This document shows positions 8,855 to 21,109 of a stretch of 64,000 nucleotides of DNA, in pieces (positions within the stretch are counted from its first letter, which is position 1; each line of letters opens with the position of its first letter). The position numbers were made by a program, and so were the translations under genes. Source of the DNA: Auricularia sp. M13 (taxonomy: Eukaryota > Basidiomycota > Agaricomycetes > Auriculariales > Auriculariaceae). The notes beneath the pieces were generated by a model. It was not told where the DNA came from. It saw nothing but the letters and a program-made list of their open reading frames with translations, and made no database searches. The stretch lies in NCBI GenBank assembly GCA_037042915.1, contig CM073199.1, positions 3,720,001-3,784,000 of the forward strand, in the 5' to 3' direction.

Positions 8855-11800
8855 TCATACATCAGGTAGCAGCTCTTTCCACACAACGTTGCGCGTCAGA
8901 GTCGAATCGTCACCGATTGACTTGAGAATAAGAACATCGGCAGCCTCGGGGACACGTGTCACTGCGCAGTACAGCTGGCCGTGTGAAAATACGGGCCTTC
9001 TGAGGTCAATTGCAAGACGCTGCACTGTGAGACCTTGGCAACTATTGAATGTCACCGCGTATGAGAGGACAATAGGGAACTGCTTTCGGTGTACGATAAA
9101 GTTTCCCTTTGGCGGTGAGAATTGGAAATCAATTCGGGGAACAGGGATCTTGACCTGCAAATGTCTGTGAGTATGACAATGTGGCTCAGAAGGACCAAAT
9201 GGTTCGCACCGAGGGTAGAGTTCGTTTTCCCACAACCGTCGGAAGCGTGGCAACTTCGACGGTGTATTTGTTTAATCGTGTAACGATCGCTCGAGTGTTC
9301 TTGGTGATGCCGCGGGGTCCCGAGAAGTTGCGAACGAAGCGGACTATGGAACCGACCTTGAGGCGAAGCTCATGAGGAGGTATCCCAGGTTCCTTGAGGG
9401 AGTTCAAGAAATCTGGTGATGCAAGGGGATTATCAGCGCCACCAATACGGTTCTCGTCGTCTTCAACGGAGTCAGTGCTGTAATATGTCCTGTCATCGCC
9501 CGGTATGCGGTCGAGAACCCGGTTGTTGAGCTCGTCGACAAAGTCGTTCAGAGGACTGAGAATGGCGCGCTTCACACAGGCCGATGGATCTGCCGTGATG
9601 TCGGAAGGGAAAACAAAGTCGAGAACATCGTCGATGGAGTCGGTATGCGCAAGCCTCCCGAGGTCGACGGTGTCGTGCTCGTGATCATCGCCGATGCTGT
9701 CTAACCACGAAGAAAAGTCGGGATCATTGGCCTGGCGCATTGGTTCGTGCAACCGGAGAATCTCAAACTGGTTGAAGATGGACTGTGTTCGGAGAGAGGC
9801 TGCACAGATCTCCTTCCGCCCGCCCCTGCGTACAACGGGTGCAGTCTGTGATAGTGCACATTAGATCGTGTTCACAGAGAATGTACAACCCACCTGGCGA
9901 AAATCCCCTAAGGTAATTAACATGCGCCCTCCCCATACACTATTGGTCTTTGTCAAAGACCGCATGAGACGATCTGCACAGTCAAATGCTTTGTAGTGCA
10001 GAGACCCGACTTCGTCGACTATGTGGCAGGCTGCGTCGAGTAGCAGAGCCGCACGGTCACTGTTGGGTTTGATAGCCGATTGGAGAAATGGACAGTTCTC
10101 GTCGACAGGTATACCATAAAGGTAATGGTGGGTACGACCGCCTGGGTAGTTCTTCGCTGCGTAAGCAGATGAGGCGGAGATGAGGACAATCTTGTCCTCC
10201 TTCCTCAAAGCACCGATTAAAGGATAAACACAGTACGTTTTCCCTCTTCCAGCACGCCCGTCTATGTGAACCGGACGGGGAGTCGCCGAATTGCAAAGCG
10301 CCCGCACATGCTCGAAGATGGTTCTCTGTAGAAATGTGAGCAATACATAACAATCACTTGTGAGCACTCTAACCTGATCATTTGTCAGTGAGTCCTCGAA
10401 GGAATGCAGGTCGTCAGGATCTCCACCCCACATCAAACGTTCGCTGTCAACTTCACGGCGGCGTGCTGTGGGCTGCGGGAGTCCGATATCGGACAGCCTC
10501 TTCCCCATTCCTGACAGCATGTCCTGCAGCTGTAGAAGGAGCTCATTCCGGACACTGGAAGCAGAAACCCCAGCAGAGATGCGCTTATGCCGCTCTACAA
10601 TGTCAAGAGCCAAAGCCTCCTCATACTCCTCCCAGAGTGCAATCACAGGATGACCCTCTGATGCAAGAACACAGAAAAGCCACCTGAGTTGCGCTGGGGA
10701 GACTCCCTGCTCGACCAACTCGCGGAAAGCGAGTTCCCCCTCGTTCGCGTTGTCAAGGAGACCCATCGCGCGCGCGGCTTCCTGGTATGTCGCGTACACA
10801 ATTCCGTCAATCGTTCGAGCGTCGAGAAAGCTGCATGCCGGACGGTGCGCCAGAATGCACCGAAGATAGAAGACGTCTCCGTGCCGCGGATAGACCATGA
10901 GCATGCGGGCAACACAGGTGCTGCTGTCTTCATAAAATCGAATACGCCGCTGTGTGCGCCCTCGAACCTCGTCTTCAAGGATTTCCAGCTCGTGGAGTGG
11001 TGATGAATCGTGTGTGACGAAGCGGCATGACTCGCCGAACTGGATATAAGTCATGTTGTCGAGACGTGGATGCCGGGGTCGATCGAGATACCGCATGAGA
11101 AACGTAGCGTCAGATTTAACACCGTCCTTCCTACCCATCTGGCCATGTTGTTGGTTAGGTAAATGTATAGGGAGGCGTGTGACCCCGGGATATTTATCGG
11201 AAATGTGAAAGCCGGCAAGGCGCCACGCGGCTTCCATAGCAGAGAGCCATCGGGCACGTTCATAATTCTTGATCTCGTCGACGTGTTGGAGCGAAGAATC
11301 AATTGAAGTACCGGAGGAGGTCGACGGCGCACCCGGAGCTGCCTTTGAAATAGCGAACCGCGTTTGGTCCGGACCCTTGAAGAAATACTTGTAGAGGTAG
11401 ACGGGAAGTACGGAAGATGCACCGTATTCCACATTCATGTGCCCGTCCCACAACAGTAGAAGCTGAGGGCTGTACAGCACCACCCATTCATCGCCTTCTT
11501 TGCGTCGGCGAGGCACAAATGTACCTAAAAGGGTATCAGTATTTCAGAGTGATGTACGTAGCTGAAAACTTACCATTTTCCGTGAAAGATGATGCTGTGT
11601 TCAAGGGCTTTGGGAAGCCGTAATGGCAGTGCTTTTCCGGATAGCCACAGCGCGAATACTTGCGAGTTGGACTGTGGTCGTGCAGCATATGCGCCATCAC
11701 AGCATCCCGAAGCGCGCCAGGTTCCGGTGGGATCTCAGCGCTGAGGATATGGTCTAGCTCCTCCGGGCTGAGTGGTACATATCGAAGAGCAAGCGCAAGG

Positions 11801-13773
11801 TGGACATGAGGCAGTCCTCGTTTCTGAAACTCTGCGACACTGATGTGATAGCGTTCGGGCCCAAAAAGTTGCCGAATGTACTTGAGTATAGCTGAGAGAC
11901 GGGCCTTGAATACGCGTATCGTGACGTCGGGCCGGTCCTGCGCAGTTTGTCCAGGAAGAAGTTGTGAGAGGATTTCGGGCCATTTGGGATTGCAGGTCAA
12001 AGTGATGACGAAGGTGATGTTCCCATGCTTTCGTCGAAGCGCAAGGCAGTCGGCAACGTGTGCCTTTGACCATGCTGGAGAGTGGATAAACGAAGACGGC
12101 AAACGTACGTCTGCCGTCGTGTTGTCATCATCATCACCAAAGGCTTCGTTCTCTTCGTCGTCGTCATTCTTGTGTTGATTTGCGCGGATGTACGAAAGAC
12201 GCGATTCCTCGATAGCACTCCACGCGTCAACCAGCCATTCACCTTAATGAACGGTTATCAACATAAAATGATACAACCGACGGAATCATACCTGTGAGCC
12301 GAGAGAATACACTCATTTGTGGTGCGTTCATGAAGTAGCGCGTACGAAACCACCGCATTTGCGATATGAGTTGTCCAGACGAAGAGCGCTGTCCGATAGA
12401 CCAACCCAGGGTACCGTAAGGCAGGAGCATGAGGTAGTGAAGCGGTTCAATGAGAGGCGACGTGTTCTCGAGGAACCGATGTTCAGTCTCTCCTTTATAG
12501 CGGATGACATAGCGCCGAGGAACGGGCAGACCGGCTGGCGCCACCGACACCACAGCAGCTATTTCGGATGACGCGACAGAGTCTGGGAACTCGATTTGTA
12601 GCGATAGGTCTTCCTCGAGCGGGCCCTGTACAGCGAGTATCTCGAGCTTCGCAATGAAGGGATTGACACGTTTGAGGCCCTCAAGAGTAGCGGCAATCCA
12701 CTCCGCATTGACCTTTCGTTCAGCCCCGTGCTTGTGAAGCGCGTCGGGATCATAGAGAAACCAGCGGATGGCATGTTCGCCTTCTTCCGCGGGAATCATG
12801 CGATGGTAGGTTCTTCCGCCATTGAGCGTCACAGCAGAAAGGCCAGGACCGAAGTTTTCGAAGGAGCCGTTGTCGACGCCAAGCGCGGTAAGCAAGAAAA
12901 GGTTGTTCATATCTCGTGAAACACCGCCAAGCTTGGGAGAGTCGATGAAAATGTCCCATTCCTTCGGATATGCTGGTAACCGATGCATGAGGTTCTTTCC
13001 GTCGGGACCACAGACAAAGCATCGTCGATGAGTCTGCTCGCCAGTAATGACCTTAAGGAGTAGATGAAATTAGGGTAATCAGAGGTAGCGCAGGTCACTC
13101 ACCGCAATCCCGCAAGAGTCGCATTTTCTGGACCAAGTAAGGCGGATGGGCTTGACGTCGACAGGATTCGGCAGAGACAGCCACCAGGTCGGTCCGCCAA
13201 AAGCAGAGCTGGCCAGTTTGCGCTTCTCCCGGTGAGCGGCACGATTGTTCTCGCGAATTTGAGCGACCCTATCCTGGGAAAGTGCAGCGCGCTGTTTGCG
13301 ATGCTGAACGGTATTGGCGTGGCGTATTGCGGCCGCAGTATCGTCGTCGAGTTGCGCCCGTTTGTTTTGCCGCCAGACACGATCGCGGTCACGGCGACGT
13401 TGCTGCGCAAGAACACTGGATAGCTTGAGTTTAGATAACCCGATGAAGCCATGTAGGAAACGTACCGTGGAGAAGGGACGTTCGAAAAGTCCATCCAGTC
13501 AGTGAATGTGGGAGGCAAAGAGCGGGTAAGTCGATGTGTCTCATTAAAGGAAGAATAAAGGCGGCCAAAGCACAATAATGGAGGGCCCAAGTACTCGGCC
13601 AGTGCTGGGCAGCTGGCCATGTTTCGTGGTCCAAGAACACGGCACTGGATTGCACAGAGTGCTGCAATGCAACGCTTGGTGACAGGAGCACGCAAAAGCA
13701 CAACGGGAAGGTGCTTGGAACTGTGAGAGTGGTGTTGACGCGAACGGAGATGGTCAAAGTGGGTCATGGGCAT
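8855..13773 (-). CDS. Helitron Rep/Pif1-type helicase protein
   Basis: The single protein of autonomous Helitrons: an HUH endonuclease that nicks and joins DNA ends, fused to an SF1 helicase. Order seen: N-terminal region from ATG 13773, basic Arg/Gln stretch, zinc-binding CDSCG and CFVCG pairs (about 13120 and 13010), Rep domain with the HUH motif in GLPHVHLAL (about 11800) and two tyrosines in YLYKYFFKG (about 11390), Pif1-type helicase with Walker A GRAGRGKTY, Walker B-like VDEVGSLHYKAF, GDFRQTAPVV, and the late motif TFNSCQGLTV...SHGQLYCAVTR. Introns of about 45-60 bp were placed at about 13440, 13080, 12250-12295, 11530-11572, 10330-10378, 9840-9890 and 9140-9200; across all of them the frame stays open. 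I found no stop or frameshift, so the element may be autonomous. The first exon is the least certain part. Confidence 0.8.
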
Positions 13774-14036
13774 GGACGGCGGTGAAAACGGCGAGCGATT
13801 ACTCAATGACAGTCAGATCTGCGCGGCCAAACGCGACAGAGGGAATAGTAGCGATGAAAGCCGCAAGCAATTCGTCAAAATGTCTATATTGGCAGTCTGG
13901 AGCGTGTGGAAGCAGCGGGCAGTGAGTGGGAGGAGCATGGTCGAGGACGGTGGGCAAGGCAGTCACGGCCATTACCGAACAACAGAGCTCGGACCGTGAC
14001 GACGGACGGACGGTGGAAATTTTAAAAAGGGGTTGA

Positions 14037-14940
14037 TAGCTGCGCTTTGTTCGCTCTCATCACTCCGCCGTCTTCCCCACATCCCAAATCAGATAATCGA
14101 ATAAATTGGTATTATTACGGTTTGCACTAGCTAAACTAGCGGCACGCATGCACGCAAGCAACACCACGGATATACAAGCGGGGGGAACAAGTGAAATGAT
14201 CGCGCCCTGCGCCCTGCTAACATCGTCAAGGCGCGCCCGCCAGTTCTGCCTGCAAATAACAACCAAGATAGAATTTCGTGAACATCGACAATGGAGGATT
14301 ACGAACGCACCAGCGACCCGCAAATAACGACAAAACTCTTTTGGAGCGCCGCAGATCTGGAGGGCTAGTTAGCGTGAGTTTGAGGAGGCTGCTGCAGCAA
14401 GAGCGCACACACCGAGCCAACGCATCTCGCTGCAAGCTCGGCAAGCGATTGATGATATGAGCAAGAAGATCCAGAGCAGCACGAAAACCTGTTTGACGAT
14501 GGTGCTCACCTCGAGATCCGACAGCCTACGCTGAATGAAACGAGATGACAAGGTTTTGCGATTCCTTTGCGCAGTGAACACATATCAGGGGGCTGGGAAT
14601 AGGGCGGCAGCAATGGTCGGCACTCACAGCGCATAGAAAACCAGCCAGGCATAGTCGCATCTGGTGCTTACCGCTCGAGAGGGCAGTGGGTGGGTCAGAT
14701 TCTGCGGCGGCGGCGGCGACGACGACAACACAGTGGAAAGGACAGTGAGCGAACAAGCTGAAAGAAAACCTGCTGGGAATTATAGCCACGGCGCAAGAAG
14801 AGAAACGGGATACTCGCGTCTCGAACGCGCGCGCGTGTGTGTGTGATGCCTTGGGCGACGAGGTGGAGGTTGAAGGTCAAGGAGCAACAAACTCCGACCC
14901 AACCATCACCGGAGTTCAATGCTCGCAGAGTTTGACAGTT
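14037..14940. other. No convincing gene
   Basis: Only short overlapping open frames. A minus-strand stretch near 14270-14500 reads as a hydrophobic or Arg/Leu-rich peptide in two frames but with no start, splice pattern or known motif that I could settle. A (CGG)/(CGA) run lies at 14700-14727 and a (TG) run near 14832-14843. Confidence 0.4.
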
Positions 14941-14954
14941 TGGACTAGTCCAGT

Positions 14955-15392
14955 AATCGTGCGTGTTCCTGTTCCTGGCTACCCAGTTGGTCCAGAGAGC
15001 TCTGAATCTGGTTGACTTCGTCTCTCAAACTGTCTCTGCGTGTTGGATGCAGCCTGCCGCAGCCGGGGCCTCATATGTACTCATCGCCAGCATGCGCTCG
15101 ACACAGTGGTCGGCTGTGGATATCGTCTAAGGCAATGTGGGTGCTCCTCGACTGCATGCTGGGCAGCTGGAGGGAAAGTCTCAATCTCGGTAAGTGAGAG
15201 CGGCACATGCGAGATATGCGCACGGGAGCGTATGAGATCTCGGATTGAATGCTCCAGATACTGGCTAGCAGCTGCTGCCCGCTCCTTGGCTCCAGAGATT
15301 GCCGTGTGGTAGCTCCGGGATGCGCTCGCAGCGCCAGAAGTCAGATTGAGTTGCACTGGAGGCACCGTCCCGAAAGAGACGGACTGCGGCAA
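14955..15392 (-). pseudogene. Possible fragment of a coiled-coil protein gene
   Basis: Two minus-strand pieces look coding: 15392-15081, with YHTAISGAKERAAAASQYLE and LIRSRAHISHVPLSLTEIE, and a second one ending at about 14944 with DSLRDEVNQIQSSLDQLGSQ and EQEHARLLD. Both are helical and could belong to one coiled-coil protein, but they are in different frames and I could not join them with a normal intron (the only GT-AG between is under 30 bp). Best read as a decayed gene or as two exons whose link I cannot see. Not recognised. Confidence 0.3.
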
Positions 15393-15429
15393 CGGGTATC
15401 AACGCGCACGTCAACAGAGTTCAGTTAGG

Positions 15430-15750
15430 TCGCACTAGGGAGAATCGGGTTTTCCTGATGCAGGCGATCCCTCTGGATTCCGCACACGACGCCCAAACCT
15501 CCGTGCTAAGGGGTGCCATCCGCATAGTATGGACTCGGACTTCGAGCAGGCCAAACGTCCCAGGCCCCTGTCTCTCTTTTTCTCTTACGTATCCACCGCT
15601 ATTCCAGGGTCCCATGCTTGAACACGAGCACAATGAACGAAGCACTCTGCATCACTACGCAGGAAGAAATGCACAAACAACGGCTCGGTGAGCGCGGCGA
15701 ACTGACTCAGTCGTATGGCCAAATGATTCCCTCCTCTCGGCCTGACCCAA
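15430..15750 (+). repeat. Diverged direct repeat, left copy (partner at 21395-21665)
   Basis: Shared landmarks in the same order and strand include AAACCTCCGTGC, CAGGGTC, CACAATGAACG/CACAACGAACG, GAAATGCACAA, and GAGCGCGGCGAACTGA against GAGCGCGGCAAACTGA. The two copies flank the foldback-like element between them. In one frame both keep a similar peptide (EEMHKQRLGERGELTQS and DEMHNRRPGVAERGKLSQS), so the source may once have been coding. Confidence 0.5.
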
Positions 15751-15834
15751 TGAAACCGCAGCAAGATAGGTTTGTGCACGTTCGTCTTCCCTTCCCACAC
15801 GCTGGCCAATTACCCATCCCTCACGTCTCCAGTT

Positions 15835-16070
15835 ACCCTTCCTGCACGATCTTTATCCCTTCCCACACGATCTTTATGCCTTCCTGCACGTGCAGTAGGC
15901 CTTCCTACACGTCCATTATTACCCTTCCCACACGCTCCAATAACCCTTCTAACACGCTCCAATAACCCTTCTAACACGTCCTTATAACCCTTCCTACACG
16001 CTGGTATTACCCTTCTTACACGTCCTTTTAACCCTTCCTGCACGTTCTAGTATCCCTTCCTGCACGCTCC
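15835..16070 (+). repeat. 22 bp minisatellite, left arm of foldback-like element
   Basis: About eleven head-to-tail units of AACCCTTCTAACACGCTCCA-like sequence, 21-23 bp each, varying mostly in the second half. The same array stands inverted at 21110-21345. Confidence 0.8.
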
Positions 16071-17348
16071 CAGGGAGAACTCTAGTACACATCAAAGGAG
16101 TGCTCCAAAAATTCTGGAAACTGGATGAAAAATGTCTAGAATTCAGATAAAAAATAATGGGATACTTATAAGGACCCTGGGTGCTGTGCATGATTTGATA
16201 TCGAGTTTGCTTTCCTTTTTGGGTGGGTGCGAGTGATGCTGAACTCTACAGCACCAGAAACAGACTGCCAAAAAATTCCAGTTATACATTCATAAATCAC
16301 CATAATACAAATGAAAAATACCTGGCCAGTTTTCGGAGTTCAATCGCATTTCCAAATCTGGTAACAAATCCTGTTTAAGCTCGCACTACAGCCTACATGG
16401 CACAACCATCCTTGAGTGCAAAAATACTGTTATATTGCAACTCATTCATGAGCATTGCTAGAGAGAGTAAGCAGGACTACATAGGAGCTGCAGACAAAAC
16501 GGTAGGTGGGTCGAGTATACCCAATACATGAGAGAATAGAGGTGTACAGTGGGGAAACTTGAGAATGCCGGTCGATAAAATCGCATATACCACGGAATCT
16601 ACTGCATGGAGGACTATGGTGTATATATGAGACTTGTAGCTCTCGAGAAGCTCTATCAGGTGGTATATGATTAGTGGCCAAAGGGTGCAATCCGGGGGTG
16701 AGAGAGAGGATCCGATGAAGAGGTCGAAAATCACATCGCCAGAAACGCGTCCTCCAGATCATTTGAGGTTGGCCTCTTATTCTATATGTAATTCTGAGGT
16801 GGGTTTATTATTTGAGTTAAGCTGGTTGGATATCCCATTCTGGAGCAATTCCTCAATTAACCTGGATTCCATGATTTCTATATCCGGGAATTGAATGACC
16901 TTGATGGCCAACCAAGGGTCAGAAACTCCTTCTCACAGCCTAAAACTACATATAATGTACTCTAGAGCATGTCTTGGTTCAGGGAAATGCAGTTAGGTAG
17001 GCCATTGTCTGTTTGAGAGGTTGAGCAAGCAGAAATTGCAGGTGCACTAGCTCCAGAATTGGATATCCAACCACCTTGACTCAAATAATAAACCCACCTC
17101 AGAATTACATATAGAATAAGAGGCCAACCTCAAATGATCTGGAGGACGCGTTTCTGGCGATGTGATTTTCGACCTCTTCATCGGATCCTCTCTCTCACCC
17201 CCGGATTGCACCCTTTGGCCACTAATCATATACCACCTGATAGAGCTTCTCGAGAGCTACAAGTCTCATATATACACCATAGTCCTCCATGCAGTAGATT
17301 CCGTGGTATATGCGATTTTATCGACCGGCATTCTCAAGTTTCCCCACT

Positions 17349-20272
17349 GTAGATTTTGAGGGAAAGTGTTGCGGTCATCATGGCCGTCGCAAGCTCTGTC
17401 TGTTCGTCCGCGGGCTTTATGCCGCTTTGCCGAGCGTTCAGTCGCTGCTGCATACAGTCGGTGCACTGTTTTCCCGCGGACTGAGACTCGGCCAGGGTTG
17501 TAGGCCTCAGGCTGTGCAACCCGGGATATGATCTATGCGCCACTCTCCATCTGTCTATGGGGTGAGACGACCTCGGCGCATACCCCAATTCGGCTCAGTG
17601 AAGCAGGTGTGTGCTTTGCCTTTGTGCCTGCACAGGGGAAGTCTATGACTGCGTGAACACGGTGAACACATGTAACACAGATTGTGAGGAAATGACATGG
17701 TGGAGAGGGAATGAATAGTGTGGAACCATGAGAGTCGGGGCCATGTCACGGCAGAGCGCTTGTCACTCGCCGAGACCGACGCCCAAAGGAGGAGAGAGGG
17801 ACGAGGGAGAATGGACAAGCGGTACAATTGACCAGACCAAACCTACGGTACACGCATCTACACCCCACAACCTATATACCCATCTCCAGAGACCGATGAT
17901 CCGATCCAGGGTGATCCCGGGGATAGTGAGCGCATCCACCATCATCTCCTAGGGCGCCGACACCCCGCCAGACCTCCGGTCGAGCATGGTCCGAGGCGGG
18001 GCTAAGGTGTCGAGATATACCATACACCCCGAGGACACGGACCGAGGAGGAGGGCATCACACGGGCGCATAGGGATGGTGTCGAGCCGCTGCGAGCCAAA
18101 GCCGAGAGTCCGAGGATGTAGCCAAGCTTGTACCAGGCGAGAGCAGCCTCACCACTATCTGTCCGAGAGATAGCGCGCCAGTGGGAGGCCCAATAGAGGC
18201 GTTTCTGAGCCTCCGGGGCTGCACAGGGTGACCAGCCAAGCCCGTCCAAGGTCCGAAGGGGGGCCTAGAGTCTGTCCCAAGCGTCCCAGCGCACGTACCC
18301 GACGCATACAGCGAGGTGAGAGCAGCCGAACCATGGTCCGAGGGTAGGAAACCTCCACCGAGCCGAATTGGAGTATGCGCCGAGGTCGTCTCACCCCATA
18401 GACCAATAGAGAGCGGCGCGTAGATCATATCCCGAGCCGTTCAGCCCGAGGTCTACAACCCTGGCCGAGTCTCAGTCCGAGGGTAAACAGTACGCCAACT
18501 GTATGCAGCAGCGACCGAACGCTCGGCGAAGCGGCGTAGAATCCACGGACAAACAGACAGAGCTTGCGGAGACCATGAAGACCGCAACAGGCCATGCACC
18601 AGGGGAGCGGGAGGAACTGGATTTGAAGCCATCGGAGATGGCTGGGGGTAACTGAGATTTTGATTTGGTACAAACTAGAATGGAGGACAAGTGCGAGGAC
18701 AAGAACTGAGCTCCAGAGTGCACAAAACTGTACCACTGGTAAGCTGAATGCTTGTGAGCCACTGTGCTGGGGGAAAACTACCTAACTACACATTATACAA
18801 CAGCCTAGCCAACAAAGATCTCATTCTGAGCTGTACCAGAAATGTCCATGCAATAGGAAGAGTGCATGGAAGTCACATACAAGCTGTGATTGCACAAGGG
18901 TTGTGCAATTCGTGTTCATGAGCCAATGTGAATTGTTCTTGAGAGCGGGTGACTCAGCTTATTGCTCCAAGAAAGCCAGCCAATCATCTATGTGAGTGCT
19001 GTGGTTGTATCTGCTGTTTGGATGACACAATGGACCGTGGAATAGCTTGATGGAATCACAATGACTGGGTTTCTGTCACGGCAAAGTGCTTGTCACTCGC
19101 CGAGACTGACGCCCAAGAGAGGAGAGAGAGACAAGGAAGAACGGACAAGTTCCGGGGCGCACCAGCGTTTCGGGGCTATTATGGACCCAATTTGCAGGAT
19201 GGCTGCGAGTTGGGCCATACACTAGTCAGTCGGACCCTTCACTTGGAGTACCTCAATGGTGGATCTCGACCACCTGCCACACCGCAGCACGCATTCCTCG
19301 GTCTTGGCCATTCGCTGCACAGCTGCTGCTGCACTCCTCCTTCTTGGCCCTTCTCAGATACCCGCCCAATACCCCTATAGGCATGGACTCTAGTTTAGTA
19401 TGATTCCCTGCACCTTCCTTTTGTTGCCACCTTCGGTGTTTCCACTTTCATTCGCTTTGTCACTGTCCCCTCACGTTGCCGCAGTACCTCAGTGTCCTTC
19501 TATTTGTGTCTTTGCCCTCTGTCACCTCCCCTATCCTTCCCCCTTCTATTCCGCACCTCAGTCCGTTCTGTAGGGTGTTGTGGCTGTGCTTCCTTTGCCT
19601 CTGGACCGGCTATAGTTACCAGCTATCATTGAGCTGTGTACCCTAGGTCGGATCTGGTCTGTTATGTGTACAACCTTCCCCTCCTGAGTACCCTTCCTGG
19701 TTGGCTATGCCTCCTGGTCAGTGGTGTATGCAGCACACTGTGACGTTTCTTTGAGTCACACACAATCCCCCTCATTTGGTGCATGGTATCAACTTTTGCA
19801 ATCACACACTGCTCCTCTCCCATTTCCTCCCAATGCCCCAATTTTATCAATCATTGTTGTGTTCACACACAGTCATAGACTTTGCCCGTGAAGTGTCAAA
19901 GAGTGATATCATTTATTCGTTCACATCCCCAGCTTGACTCTCTTGATTCCCTTTGCATTTGCTTGCTTCTGGTTAGCCCCGTTGACTGTACCTGTGTCAT
20001 TTTCATAGCATAGCAATTTTGTGTTCAGAAAGTTTATACTCCCCAAATGAAGTAATTGGTCCAGCCATACTGGCAGTCCGACTACCCCATTGGGCAGCTG
20101 AGGTTTTACCAAATGTTCAGAATGTTCAAGAGGCTGTGCAGTGTTTATTTTTCCTTTGTCAGCTATATGTTCTCTATCATATATATATTCTGTCCTTACT
20201 TGTCATGCCGTCATTTCAAATTATTCTCCATCCCTTTCACATGCCCTTCTTCCCTGCTCCCACTTTCTGGAA
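17349..20272. other. Mosaic block inside right arm, no gene
   Basis: Replaces part of the foldback arm. It holds its own inverted pair (17368-17601 against 18359-18591, roughly 80 percent alike) and a direct pair of about 75 bp (17744-17820 and 19074-19149, sharing CTTGTCACTCGCCGAGAC). 17840-18360 is GC-rich and 19400-20270 is pyrimidine-rich. Open frames are short and unlike any family I know. It looks like several layered, decayed insertions. Confidence 0.5.
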
Positions 20273-20682
20273 ATGCTCATGAATGAGTTGCAATATAACA
20301 GTATTTTTGCACTCAAGGATGGTTGTGCCATGTAGGCTGTAGTGCGAGCTTAAACAGGATTTGTTACCAGATTTGGAAATGCGATTGAACTCCGAAAACT
20401 GGCCAGGTATTTTTCATTTGTATTATGGTGATTTATGAATGTATAACTGGAATTTTTTGGCAGTCTGTTTCTGGTGCTGTAGAGTTCAGCATCACTCGCA
20501 CCCACCCAAAAAGGAAAGCAAACTCGATATCAAATCATGCACAGCACCCAGGGTCCTTATAAGTATCCCATTATTTTTTATCTGAATTCTAGACATTTTT
20601 CATCCAGTTTCCAGAATTTTTGGAGCACTCCTTTGATGTGTACTAGAGTTCTCCCTGGGAGCGTGCAGGAAGGGATACTAGA

Positions 20683-21101
20683 CAAGGGGGGCGCGGAAGC
20701 AAAGTTCCGGACCGGAACATAGATAGGTACCTCCGTCCATCCGCGAGCTGCAGGATTTCGGAACTCAGGCTTGGCATTATCTCCGGCGGATGATCCGCAG
20801 ATTTGGGTACTTATGTAAGCCTGTAGAGCACCTATGACCAGACCTCAAGCTGCAGTTAAGATCATGGAATATGCTTCTAAATCCTCAAAGGAGCATTTTT
20901 CAAGGCTGGGGAAGCATCCTGGGTACCACAGTGACGGGCCATACGGACATAAGGAATTTGACTGCCGGCGGTGGGTTCGGATCAGGGCCTCGGAAGATAA
21001 TCCGCGGAGGGTCCGCGGACCATAGGTAGGTAGGTCAGGTCACGCTGGGCTTGCAGCGGATGCTGACCCCGTGCCATTGATTTGCTTCCGCGCCCCCCTT
21101 G
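20683..21101. mobile_element. hAT-type MITE, 419 bp, with 8 bp target duplication
   Basis: Perfect terminal inverted repeats of at least 20 bp, CAAGGGGGGCGCGGAAGCAA at the left and its complement at the right. The element is flanked on both sides by ATACTAGA (20675-20682 and 21102-21109). The uninterrupted site, with one ATACTAGA, is visible in the inverted arm near 16046-16056. An 8 bp duplication and ends beginning CA are typical of hAT transposons. No coding sequence, so it must be moved by a transposase elsewhere. Confidence 0.9.
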
Positions 21102-21109
21102 ATACTAGA

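Larger units (their letters stand above)
8723..14036 (-). mobile_element. Helitron (rolling-circle transposon), apparently complete
   Basis: A complete Rep/helicase gene fills the element. Helitrons insert between A and T, start with TC and end with CTAG (or CTRR) preceded by a hairpin. Read on the minus strand, the proposed 5' end is TCAACCCCTTTTTAAAATTT at 14036, preceded by A; the proposed 3' end is CTAG (plus-strand 8726-8723), followed by T, with a perfect 8 bp stem hairpin ending 9 bases before it. This gives 5,314 bp. The ends are my inference from these signals; an empty site would prove them. The inner 3' region also has a GC-rich palindrome near 8785-8800 and a T-run. Confidence 0.65.

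Noticed and set aside
15618-15965. Open frame through the left minisatellite
   Set aside because: Ser/Thr/Pro text comes from the 22 bp repeat; no start or motif support.
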